Positions 1-5,697 of a stretch of DNA of 13,947 nucleotides are shown here, piece by piece (within the stretch, counting starts at the first letter, position 1; every line of letters begins with the position of its first letter). The notes below the pieces were generated by a model. That model was not told the DNA's origin. It saw only the letters and a program-made list of their open reading frames with translations, and did not search any database. Both the position numbers and the translations under genes were made by a program. The stretch lies in assembly GCA_026129385.1 (NCBI GenBank), contig JAHCIE010000057.1, positions 1 to 13,947 of the forward strand, in the 5' to 3' direction. The DNA is from Anaerolineae bacterium (GTDB lineage Bacteria > Chloroflexota > Anaerolineae > Epilineales > JAHCIE01).

Positions 1-138
1 GCCACAAGCACACAGACAGCAACTCCTACCAGCACAGATACGCCACAGCCTCCTACGCCTACTTCGACACCCACGGTCACGCTTACACATACACCGGCCA
101 GCCCTAATAGCCTGTTCTTGCCTTATGTAGTGCGGTGA
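1..138 (+). CDS. C-terminal tail of a secreted Thr/Pro-rich protein (5' end outside window)
   Basis: Frame 1 is open from the first base to TGA at 136-138. It encodes a low-complexity linker rich in Thr, Pro and Ser (repeated TPT and TST units) and ends in SPNSLFLPYVVR. Such a linker followed by a short hydrophobic LPxxVxR end is, as far as I know, common in exported or surface proteins of Chloroflexota. The linker probably separates an extracellular domain (upstream, unseen) from a short C-terminal tag. A similar motif, LYLPLVAR, occurs in the exported protein at 7519-7998. No catalytic domain lies inside the window, so the function of the whole protein cannot be stated. The gene ends about 30 bases before a strong hairpin that would terminate it. 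Confidence 0.75.
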   Translation, partial: ATSTQTATPTSTDTPQPPTPTSTPTVTLTHTPASPNSLFLPYVVR

Positions 139-166
139 GATGCTGACATCAGAAGCCCATAGGCAT

Positions 167-205
167 CGATTCGAGGCGACCAGACCGTCCGGTCGCCTCG
201 AATTG
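167..205. terminator. Bidirectional intrinsic terminator hairpin
   Basis: TTCGAGGCGACC (170-181) and GGTCGCCTCGAA (191-202) are perfect 12-bp complements around a 9-base loop. The stem is extended by A169-T203, a G-T pair and C167-G205. The hairpin sits between two convergent genes (stops at 138 on + and 223 on -), so it can end transcription from both sides. The T-rich tract on the plus side (ttgtctgt) is weak. Confidence 0.75.
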
Positions 206-222
206 TCTGTTGGCGTGTCCCT

Positions 223-693
223 CTATTGGTAGTTGCTGAAGAGATTGGTGGCTGTACCGCCCGGGAAGGTGAGCTTGTTAAGCGTCTCAGTCGCGCCGTA
301 CGACTTGCCGGCACTGTCACTGCATCGGTTCCCCGAATAGCCCGAGGTGACAGTCGCTCGCCACTCAACGGATGTGTAGACGGAATCATCAAAGTCGTCG
401 GTGACATACTCCCATCGGTAGGCCTGAGTCGTCGATGAACAGGTCAACACAATGGTTCCCGTGTTCGTCTTGCTGACCCAACTGCCCCACCCATTGTCCT
501 TGTGATAGAGACGATACTCAACCGTGTACCCGTCGGAAACCTTCACATTGTTGCCGCTCGTGTCCGTGTGAGTCACCCGATAGTAGGCCCGGTTCGCCGC
601 GGCCTGAGCCGGCTCCGCGGCCAGGTGACCTGCAATCAGCCCTACCATCAGGGGCAGGAGCACGGCCAGCACTAGCATTCGCACGTTACGCAT
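223..693 (-). CDS. Small exported protein of unknown function
   Basis: This encodes 156 residues. ATG at 693 is chosen because GGAGG (702-706) lies 8 bases upstream and the N-terminus is a clear signal peptide: MRNVR, a hydrophobic core at about 6-22, and a probable signal-peptidase I site near AQA at 29-31. An open frame extends upstream to 870 but lacks these signals. The mature part of about 125 residues is rich in Tyr, Trp, Thr and Ser, has no further membrane segment, and has exactly two cysteines (C85, C124) that could form a disulfide. The aromatic/Thr pattern suggests a beta-rich domain, but I recognise no family. The gene looks less GC-rich than the housekeeping genes to the right. 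The long upstream gap with a repeated operator-like array suggests tight regulation. Confidence 0.75.
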   Translation of the reverse strand: MRNVRMLVLAVLLPLMVGLIAGHLAAEPAQAAANRAYYRVTHTDTSGNNVKVSDGYTVEYRLYHKDNGWGSWVSKTNTGTIVLTCSSTTQAYRWEYVTDDFDDSVYTSVEWRATVTSGYSGNRCSDSAGKSYGATETLNKLTFPGGTATNLFSNYQ

Positions 694-720
694 GGAATGG
701 TCCTCCGTTACATAGGGGGC

Positions 721-738
721 GGTTCGCCAGAGCGAACC
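721..738 (-). promoter_or_regulatory. Leader hairpin or operator dyad upstream of small exported protein
   Basis: GGTTCGC (721-727) and GCGAACC (732-738) form a perfect 7-bp inverted repeat with a 4-base loop, 27 bases upstream of the start codon at 693 and 14 bases from the GGAGG site. In RNA it would be a stable small hairpin in the 5' leader, and in DNA it could be a protein site. There is no T tract, so it is unlikely to be a terminator. Confidence 0.45.
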
Positions 739-834
739 AACCTGGTCGATTCCCCCCGTGCGCCGGGATTCGTCTTGCCAATGGCTACCCTCCTGCGGCG
801 GCTGGCCCGGCCGGGTGTCGGCCGTCACAGTCTC

Positions 835-845
835 ACCATAGCACA
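835..845 (-). promoter_or_regulatory. Candidate extended -10 promoter for the small exported protein
   Basis: On the minus strand the sequence reads TGTGCTATGGT: an extended TGn motif followed by TATGGT, close to TATAAT. There is no good -35 at the normal distance, as expected for extended -10 or activator-dependent promoters. The start site would be near 828, giving a leader of about 135 bases. The same TGTGCTAT octamer occurs at 5343-5350 (minus) and 6863-6870 (plus). The GGCAA array begins about 30 bases upstream, where an activator would bind. Confidence 0.35.
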
Positions 846-873
846 TGGCGCTCGTTTTGGGGTCATTCAACGC

Positions 874-966
874 GGCAATCTACGTTGCCAGCTTGGGCAA
901 CCTTTTGTTACCATTGTAGGCAATGTCATGGCCGAAAATGGCAACGTAGGTTTACCAGAAGGGCAA
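874..966. repeat. Array of five GGCAA motifs at ~22-bp period (operator-like)
   Basis: GGCAA starts at 874, 896, 919, 940 and 962, so the steps are 22, 23, 21 and 22 bases, about two helical turns. Three units also carry an inverted TTRCC half-site 11-12 bases in (TTGCC 885-889, TTACC 908-912, TTACC 952-956), and unit 3 has TGGCC at 929-933. CTACGTTGCCA (880-890) and TGGCAACGTAG (939-949) are perfect inverted copies. The layout fits repeated dimer sites on one face of the helix. It lies between the LuxR-type regulator gene and the promoter of the small exported protein, so that regulator is the first candidate to bind it. Confidence 0.6.
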
Positions 967-997
967 ACCCACGTGCGCTATACGCGCTCCTACTGTC

Positions 998-1660
998 TCA
1001 GGCGTCTTTCCCTAACCCTTGCCCAATCGCCCACACGACCAGTTCTGTGCGGTTCTCGATGCCTACTTTGTCCTTGATCTTGCGTAGATGATAGCGGACC
1101 GTCCGCTCCGCTATGCTGAGCGTCTCGGCAACTCGAGCATCGTCCCATCCCCGCGCCAGGCCGTCCAGTATGGCCCGTTCCGAGTCTGTCAGCCCAACCT
1201 TATCGAGTTCACCAGGCTCGGCCACGGCCTGGGCCGCCAACTTGGCCAGGCGCTTCTGAATCGCCAGGCTGAAGTACGGCTGTCCCCGCGCCACGGCGCG
1301 CACCGCCGCGACCACCGCCCGCGCCGACTCGGTGGTCGCCATATAGCCGGCCGCACCCAGAGCGAGCATCGCTCGCAAACACGCCTCATCGTCGGGCGCG
1401 CCCAAAATGAGAAGGCGAGTCGTCTGATCCATCTCGCCCACCGGGGCCATCTGGTCGGATGCCAGCATGCCAGCCAGGGCGCAACTGAGCAGGAGCACGT
1501 CGGCCGACCGCTGACGGGCGACTGCCATAGCCAGCGCGCCGTCGCGCGCCTCGCCGACGATGTCAATCGAGCGGGTCTGGGCCAGCGAAGACTGCACGCC
1601 CGATAGCGCGAGGTCCGTCTCAAGAGCGAGAACCAGTCGAATGCGCACCGAGGAGGGCAT
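998..1660 (-). CDS. LuxR/NarL-type regulator with degenerate receiver domain
   Basis: This encodes 220 residues. ATG at 1660 is chosen over an in-frame GTG at 1678 because GGAGAA lies 5 bases upstream of it. Residues 5-130 have the length and layout of a receiver domain (VGEARDG at 35-41, LGAAGYMATTESARAVVAAVRAV region at 101-123). However, the N-terminal acidic pair is LE (13-14), the phospho-acceptor Asp is Ser59 (LLLSCALAGM), the switch Thr is Gly87 (LILGA) and the conserved Lys is replaced by Thr (GYMATT). Residues 157-216 are a LuxR/GerE helix-turn-helix (LTDSERAIL, RVAETLSIAERTVRYHLRKI, ENRTELVVWAI). It should bind DNA without classical phosphorylation control. No histidine kinase is adjacent. 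Its own consensus promoter is at 1724-1752. The likely target is the array at 874-966 just downstream. Confidence 0.88.
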   Translation of the reverse strand: MPSSVRIRLVLALETDLALSGVQSSLAQTRSIDIVGEARDGALAMAVARQRSADVLLLSCALAGMLASDQMAPVGEMDQTTRLLILGAPDDEACLRAMLALGAAGYMATTESARAVVAAVRAVARGQPYFSLAIQKRLAKLAAQAVAEPGELDKVGLTDSERAILDGLARGWDDARVAETLSIAERTVRYHLRKIKDKVGIENRTELVVWAIGQGLGKDA

Positions 1661-1693
1661 TGCTTCTCCAGCTTCCACCCCGTCTTCTGCCGT

Positions 1694-1716
1694 GTTGGAC
1701 TCCTGGGCCGTCCAAC
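1694..1716 (-). promoter_or_regulatory. Dyad at the predicted start site of the regulator gene
   Basis: GTTGGAC (1694-1700) and GTCCAAC (1710-1716) form a perfect 7-bp inverted repeat with a 9-base loop. It lies at the predicted transcription start (about 1717) of the regulator. It could be an operator for autoregulation or a 5'-end hairpin in the message. It does not resemble the GGCAA/TTRCC units. Confidence 0.4.
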
Positions 1717-1723
1717 GCCCATC

Positions 1724-1752
1724 ATTATATGGGCCAACATCTTGTCAGTCAA
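1724..1752 (-). promoter_or_regulatory. Sigma70-type promoter of the LuxR-type regulator
   Basis: On the minus strand TTGACT (1747-1752) is followed after 17 bases by TATAAT (1724-1729). This is one mismatch from the full consensus with ideal spacing. The start site would be near 1717 and the leader about 57 bases. The promoter lies downstream of the thrC terminator hairpin (1771-1804), so the regulator is an independent unit. Confidence 0.8.
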
Positions 1753-1770
1753 CCGGCTACGACGGAAAGG

Positions 1771-1804
1771 CGACAGGGGTAGGCCCGTTGACCTACCCCT
1801 GTCG
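1771..1804 (-). terminator. Terminator hairpin of the rnz-CNNM-thrC operon
   Basis: CGACAGGGGTAGG (1771-1783) and CCTACCCCTGTCG (1792-1804) are perfect 13-bp complements around an 8-base loop, 84 bases after the thrC stop. On the minus strand it is followed by cctttccg, a poor T tract, so it may stop polymerase weakly or mainly protect the 3' end. It insulates the regulator promoter at 1724-1752. Confidence 0.65.
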
Positions 1805-1887
1805 ACACCCTGACCCGCGCGCGACTCCCTTATGCCAACCGTGTTTGGATGCGCGACCATTCGCCGCTGATCCATCCACGTTTAGTA

Positions 1888-3045
1888 TTACACCTCCGGG
1901 TACTTCAGCCCGCTGCCGGTGTTGATGAGGACGACGCTCTCGCCGTCGCGAATCCAGCCACGGCCGCGCAGCTCGGCGGCAGCGGCCAGCGTCGCCGCCC
2001 CTTCGGGCGCGGCCCACAGGCCCTCAGTCTCGGCCAGCAGCGCGCCGAAGCGCAGAATCTCCGCGTCGGGGATGGCGATGGCCGCGCCGCCGCTCTCCCG
2101 CAGCGCCTGGAGCACCAGGAAGTCGCCCAGCGCCTTGGGCACGCGCAGCCCACTGGCGACGGTCGCCGCGCCCTGCCAGAACTCGGAGACGTCCTTGCCC
2201 TCGTCCCACGCCTTCACCAGCGGTGCGCAGCCCGCCGCCTGCACGACGACAAAGCGCGGCATGGGCGCGGCGGTCCAGCCGATGGCGCGCAACTCGGTGA
2301 TCGCCTTCCAGATGCCGATGATGCCCACGCCACCGCCGGCCGGGTAGACCACCACATCGGGCAGCGTCGTCCAGCCCCACGCCTCGGCCAGCTCCAGCCC
2401 CATCGTCTTTTTGCCCTCGATGCGGTACGGCTCCTTGAGCGTCGCCACGTCGAACCAGCCGTGCGCCTTCGCCTCGGCCGCGATGAGCTTCCCCGCGTCG
2501 GAGATGAGGCCGTCGACCAGGGTCAGGTGGCCGCCGTAGCGCCGCACCTCCTGCTTGTTGATGTCCGGCGCATCCTTGGGCATGGCGATATGGACCTGGA
2601 TGCCCGCGCGCGCGCCGTAGGCCGCCCACGCCCCACCCGCGTTGCCCGCCGTCGGCATGGCGACGGCGGCGATGCCCAACTCTTTGGCCTTGCTGACGCC
2701 CGCCGCCGCGCCCCGCGCCTTGAACGATCCCGTCGGGTTCAGGCCCTCGTCCTTGATCCACAAGTTATCGATGCGCGCCGCCGCGCCCGCGCGGGGGGCG
2801 CGCAAGGTGGGCGTGCCGCCCTCACCGAGGGTGACGATGTTGGAGGGGTCCTTGACGGGCAGGAAGGGCGCATAACGCCACATGCCCCTCGACGCCGGCC
2901 ACAGGTCGGCGGGAGACAGGCGGCGCATGGCCGCCAGGTCGTACTCGACCAGCAGCGGCGCGCCGCACTCACACACATTATGCGCCTCGTCGGCGCTGTA
3001 AGTCCGCCCGCAGCGCGGGCAGCGCAGATGGGTAACGAACGACAT
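1888..3045 (-). CDS. thrC: Threonine synthase (PLP enzyme, with N-terminal zinc ribbon)
   Basis: This encodes 385 residues. Threonine synthase converts O-phospho-L-homoserine to threonine in the cytoplasm, the last step of threonine synthesis. Residues 9-27 form a zinc-ribbon-like CPRC...CEC motif, common at the start of this family. The PLP-binding Lys109 lies in NPTGSFKARG, TAGNAGGAWAAY (132-143) is the substrate loop of fold-type II enzymes, GGGVG (237-241) is the PLP-phosphate loop, and TGSGLKYPEV closes the protein as in other ThrC. The ATG at 3045 follows a GAGAGG site. It is the last gene of a minus-strand operon, 18 bases after the CNNM gene, and is followed by a hairpin at 1771-1804. 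Close relatives of the same fold (threonine dehydratase, cysteate synthase) are less likely given the zinc ribbon and C-terminus. I see no other threonine genes nearby. Confidence 0.93.
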   Translation of the reverse strand: MSFVTHLRCPRCGRTYSADEAHNVCECGAPLLVEYDLAAMRRLSPADLWPASRGMWRYAPFLPVKDPSNIVTLGEGGTPTLRAPRAGAAARIDNLWIKDEGLNPTGSFKARGAAAGVSKAKELGIAAVAMPTAGNAGGAWAAYGARAGIQVHIAMPKDAPDINKQEVRRYGGHLTLVDGLISDAGKLIAAEAKAHGWFDVATLKEPYRIEGKKTMGLELAEAWGWTTLPDVVVYPAGGGVGIIGIWKAITELRAIGWTAAPMPRFVVVQAAGCAPLVKAWDEGKDVSEFWQGAATVASGLRVPKALGDFLVLQALRESGGAAIAIPDAEILRFGALLAETEGLWAAPEGAATLAAAAELRGRGWIRDGESVVLINTGSGLKYPEV

Positions 3046-3063
3046 GCGCCTCTCAGCCTTGGG

Positions 3064-4368
3064 TCAGGCCCCGCCGGGCGGCGAAGCAATCAACAGCTTG
3101 TCTACCCGCTGGCCGTCCATATCAACGATCTCGAAGCGATAGCCGTTCCAGGTAAAATAGTCACCAGAGCGCGGGATACGTCCCAACCGGCTCAGGGCAA
3201 AGCCTGCCACTGTCACAAAGTCGCCGCGCTCCTCGCCCGGCAGAGGGCCGATGGGAATCACCTCGCGCAACTCATCGACGGGCGTCATCCCATCTACCAG
3301 CCACGAGCCATCCTCGCGGCGCACGACCTGCGCCTCCGTGTCGCCCGGTTGAGGCATGTCACCCACGATGGCTTCCAGGACATCCGTGACCGTCACCAGC
3401 CCCTGAATGCCCCCATATTCGTCGATGACCAGAGCGATATGCTGCCCCGACTGCTTGAAGGTCTCCAGCAGCGCCAGTACCCCCATCGTTTCGGGGACGA
3501 ACAGCGGCCGAGCCGCCAGCGCGGGCAGGTCAACCATCTCCCTGGCTACCATCCTGGCCCCAACGTCCTTGACTGAGACGATGCCCACGACGTTGTCGGG
3601 AGTGTCGGCGTAGACCGGGAAGTGCGAGTAGGGAGCCTGCGCGATGGTCTGCCACACGTCTGGCAACGGATCAGCGGCATCCAGCCACACGATGCGTGTG
3701 CGCGGCGTCATCAGGTCTTCCACGTTCTGGTCGCCCAACCGGAACACCCCGGCCACCATATCCTGCTCGGCTGGCTCGAAGATACCCGCCTCCGCGCCCT
3801 GCGCGATCATGATGCGGATCTCTTCCTCGGTCACAGGCGGCTCTTCGGGCGGCCGTACCCGCAGCACACGCAGCACCGCATCGGTGGAGACGGTCAGCAC
3901 CGACACGAAGGGTGACGCCAGTCGTGAGACGGCCTGCATGGGACGCGCAATGGCTGAGGCGATGGCCTCAGGGTTCTGAAGGGCAATGGCCTTGGGAACC
4001 AACTCGCCGATGACCAGCGACAGGTAGGTGATGCCCAGGACCACGAGGCCGCCGGCGATGGCTGTGGCATAGGGTGCGAGCGCGGGCACACTCGCAATGA
4101 AGGGGGCGAGCTGCTGGGTCAGTGTTGCGCCGCCAAAAGCGCCAGCCACAATGCCGACCAACGTGATGCCGATCTGCACCGTGGACAGGAACCGTTGGGG
4201 CGACTGGCTCAAGGCCAGTGCAACCGTCGCCCCGGCGTCGCCGTCGGCGGCGCGCTGCTGCAAGCGGGCGCGCCGCGATGACACGACTGCCATCTCCGAT
4301 AGGGCGAAGACCGCGTTGAGCAGGATCAGGCCCAGCAAGACGGCCAGTTCTAGCGGAATCTCGTCCAT
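3064..4368 (-). CDS. CNNM/CorC-family membrane protein (HlyC/CorC, transporter-associated)
   Basis: This encodes 434 residues in the family standard order. A CNNM (DUF21) membrane domain spans about 1-190, with hydrophobic segments near 5-27, 66-80, 102-122 and 150-170, the motif LNAVFALSEMAVVSSRR, and the signature GELVPKAIA at 121-129. A CBS pair covers about 205-340 (FEPAEQDMVAGVF, DLMTPRT at 218-224, VIDEYGGIQGLVTVTDVLE at 314-332). A CorC_HlyC C-terminal domain covers 345-428 (WLVDGMTPVDEL, GDFVTVAGF). Such proteins are linked to Mg2+ or Co2+ export, and the older name hemolysin is misleading. The CBS pair usually binds adenine nucleotides. It lies 10 bases after rnz and 18 before thrC in one operon. 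The ion specificity cannot be told from sequence. Confidence 0.92.
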   Translation of the reverse strand: MDEIPLELAVLLGLILLNAVFALSEMAVVSSRRARLQQRAADGDAGATVALALSQSPQRFLSTVQIGITLVGIVAGAFGGATLTQQLAPFIASVPALAPYATAIAGGLVVLGITYLSLVIGELVPKAIALQNPEAIASAIARPMQAVSRLASPFVSVLTVSTDAVLRVLRVRPPEEPPVTEEEIRIMIAQGAEAGIFEPAEQDMVAGVFRLGDQNVEDLMTPRTRIVWLDAADPLPDVWQTIAQAPYSHFPVYADTPDNVVGIVSVKDVGARMVAREMVDLPALAARPLFVPETMGVLALLETFKQSGQHIALVIDEYGGIQGLVTVTDVLEAIVGDMPQPGDTEAQVVRREDGSWLVDGMTPVDELREVIPIGPLPGEERGDFVTVAGFALSRLGRIPRSGDYFTWNGYRFEIVDMDGQRVDKLLIASPPGGA

Positions 4369-4378
4369 GGTCCGGCGG

Positions 4379-5332
4379 CTACCGCCCCTCGTCGGATCGG
4401 GCTACACGCTGAGGTGAGCCGTCGCGCGTCACTCGGAAGTGGTCCAGGTCATCGACAACCATCGAGTGCGGGAAGATGGCGCGCGCCTCGGCCTCCAACT
4501 CGCGGCCACTGTAGCGGCGCGAGATGTGGTTCAGATACAGGTAGCGGACCCCGGCCGACTTGGCGATCATGGCCGCCTGGGCGGCCGTAATGTGACCGAA
4601 GTCGCGGGCCAGGTCAGCGTCGGCGCTCGCGTAGGTCGCCTCAGTAACCAGGGCGTCTGCCCCTCGCGCCGCCTCGACGAGGCCGTCCGTGCGGCTAATG
4701 TCGCCCATATAGACGACCTTCGCGCCGGGAACCGCCGGCCCCAGGACCTGCTCCGGATACACCGTCATGCCAGAGGCCAGCGTGACCGAACGCCCGGCCA
4801 CCAGGTCACGGCGCTCGGGGCCGGCCGGTACGCCCAATGCCTCGGCCGCCTCGACCAGAAAAGGGCGCCGGTCCGGTTCCTCAAAGCTGAAGCCGAAGGA
4901 CGAACCGCCGCGATGATTGACGGGGAAGGCCGAGACGGTCACCCCCTTGCCGCGCAGGAGCACACCCGGTTCGATTTCGATCAGGTTAATCTTGACGCGC
5001 ACCTCGCCGCCGCGCAGGACCACCTTCATCAGGTCGCGCACGCGCTCCAGGGTAGCCTTGCCGCCGTAGATGTCAAAGGCATCTATCGCCTCCCAGCGGG
5101 CGAAGGTAGAGATGAGACCGCCCAGGCCGAGAATGTGGTCCAGGTGGCCGTGGGTGAGCAGCACGGTGTTGAGGCGCTTGAAGCCGACACCGCTCTTCAG
5201 CAATTGTCGTTGTGTGCCTTCACCCACATCTACGATGAAACGCCTGTCGTCGTGGAAGACGAGGGTGGAAGGCAGATTCCGCCACGCCGACGGGGCGGAG
5301 GCGGCGGTACCGAGAAACACGAGTTCGAACAT
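4379..5332 (-). CDS. rnz: Ribonuclease Z (tRNA 3' endonuclease)
   Basis: This encodes 317 residues, the usual length for the short form. RNase Z cuts 3' trailers from tRNA precursors in the cytoplasm using two zinc ions. It is a metallo-beta-lactamase fold. The zinc residues are visible as THGHLDH (H61, H63, D65, H66), H140 in VNHRGG, D211 in YMGDISRT and H269 in LYLNHISRRY. FGHITAAQAA (245-254) corresponds to the family HST motif with His247. The N-terminus FLGTAASAPSAWRNLPS matches the family start. The ATG at 5332 has no ribosome binding site but lies 7 bases from a TATAAT, so the message is probably leaderless. It is the first gene of the rnz-CNNM-thrC operon and divergent from the zinc-finger/ddl operon. 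Confidence 0.94.
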   Translation of the reverse strand: MFELVFLGTAASAPSAWRNLPSTLVFHDDRRFIVDVGEGTQRQLLKSGVGFKRLNTVLLTHGHLDHILGLGGLISTFARWEAIDAFDIYGGKATLERVRDLMKVVLRGGEVRVKINLIEIEPGVLLRGKGVTVSAFPVNHRGGSSFGFSFEEPDRRPFLVEAAEALGVPAGPERRDLVAGRSVTLASGMTVYPEQVLGPAVPGAKVVYMGDISRTDGLVEAARGADALVTEATYASADADLARDFGHITAAQAAMIAKSAGVRYLYLNHISRRYSGRELEAEARAIFPHSMVVDDLDHFRVTRDGSPQRVARSDEGR

Positions 5333-5339
5333 GGCGTGA

Positions 5340-5350
5340 ATTATAGCACA
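5340..5350 (-). promoter_or_regulatory. Extended -10 promoter giving a leaderless rnz transcript
   Basis: The minus strand reads TGTGCTATAAT: TGn plus a perfect TATAAT (5340-5345). The ATG of rnz starts 7 bases after the -10, exactly where transcription should begin. No Shine-Dalgarno sequence can fit. There is no good -35 at 17 bases, as expected for an extended -10 promoter. Confidence 0.7.
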
Positions 5351-5406
5351 GTCCCTGTCACCCTGGGGGCCGCGAAGCGTCGCTACGCCCGGCCCGGCCA
5401 GGACGA

Positions 5407-5436
5407 TTGGACCCCGCGCCTGTTTGTCGCTAGAAT
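5407..5436 (+). promoter_or_regulatory. Promoter of the zinc-finger/ddl operon
   Basis: TTGGAC (5407-5412), 18 bases, then TAGAAT (5431-5436). The start site would be near 5443 and the leader about 27 bases. AAAGGAG (5457-5463) is a good ribosome binding site 6 bases before the ATG at 5470. The promoter is back to back with the rnz promoter at 5340-5350. Confidence 0.6.
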
Positions 5437-5469
5437 CGAGAAGTCGGTTGAGCCTGAAAGGAGCGCGTC

Positions 5470-5697
5470 ATGCGCGAAAGCCCCGTCGATCGATTACGCG
5501 GTCCCGTCAAGAGCTACAAGAAGTGCTCCTTCTGCGAGAAGACCTCGGACCGTGTCGCTCGCCTCTTCCCCGGCGTGCACGATGCGTACGTCTGTGACGA
5601 GTGCGTCACCTACTACTACCACCTCCTGGCTGATATAGAGTCCGGGGCGGTCGACCCCAAGTCTGGCGTACGCCTGCCGGTCGAGGACCAGCCATGA
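5470..5697 (+). CDS. Stand-alone ClpX-type zinc finger protein
   Basis: This encodes 75 residues. Residues 16-50 match the N-terminal C4 zinc-binding domain of ClpX: YKKCSFCEKT, RLFPGVHDAYVCDECVTYYY, with C19, C22, C42 and C45 as zinc ligands. In ClpX this domain dimerises and binds substrates and adaptors. Here the AAA+ ATPase is absent and there is no remnant of it. The gene has its own promoter, a strong ribosome binding site, and its TGA overlaps the ATG of ddl (ATGA at 5694-5697), so it is an intact small gene and not a broken clpX. It may act as an adaptor or competitor for ClpX, or as an independent protein-binding module. The function is unknown. Confidence 0.85.
   Translation: MRESPVDRLRGPVKSYKKCSFCEKTSDRVARLFPGVHDAYVCDECVTYYYHLLADIESGAVDPKSGVRLPVEDQP

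Larger units (their letters stand above)
694..997. other. 304-base non-coding gap: leader, promoter and operator-like array
   Basis: No convincing gene is seen here. Reading toward the minus-strand gene that starts at 693, the gap holds an array of five GGCAA motifs (874-966), a candidate extended -10 element (835-845), a leader of about 130 bases containing a 7-bp hairpin (721-738), and the GGAGG ribosome binding site (702-706). The regulator gene ends at 998 with no obvious terminator, so read-through into the array is possible. Confidence 0.6.

Noticed and set aside
694..870. Longer start for the small exported protein (up to 870)
   Set aside because: The extension would bury the signal peptide inside the protein and ignores the GGAGG site placed 8 bases before the ATG at 693.
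874..966. CRISPR or iteron array
   Set aside because: The conserved core is only five bases plus a half-site, units are not near-identical, there are no cas or replication genes, and no spacer-like segments; an operator array fits better.
697..1077. Plus-strand open frame of 126 codons across the gap before the regulator
   Set aside because: There is no ribosome binding site, it overlaps the 3' end of the regulator gene and the operator array, and the translation shows no domain.
1849..3576. Long plus-strand open frame of 575 codons
   Set aside because: It lies antisense to thrC and the CNNM gene, has a His/Arg/Gln-rich translation with no domain or ribosome binding site, and is a product of high-GC antisense codon structure.
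4439..5638. Plus-strand open frame of 399 codons
   Set aside because: It is antisense to rnz and runs through the divergent promoter region and into the zinc finger gene in another frame; the translation is low-complexity with no recognisable domain.
5470..5697. Truncated clpX pseudogene
   Set aside because: It has its own promoter, a strong ribosome binding site, all four zinc cysteines and a clean ATGA overlap with ddl, and no remnant of the ATPase domain follows.
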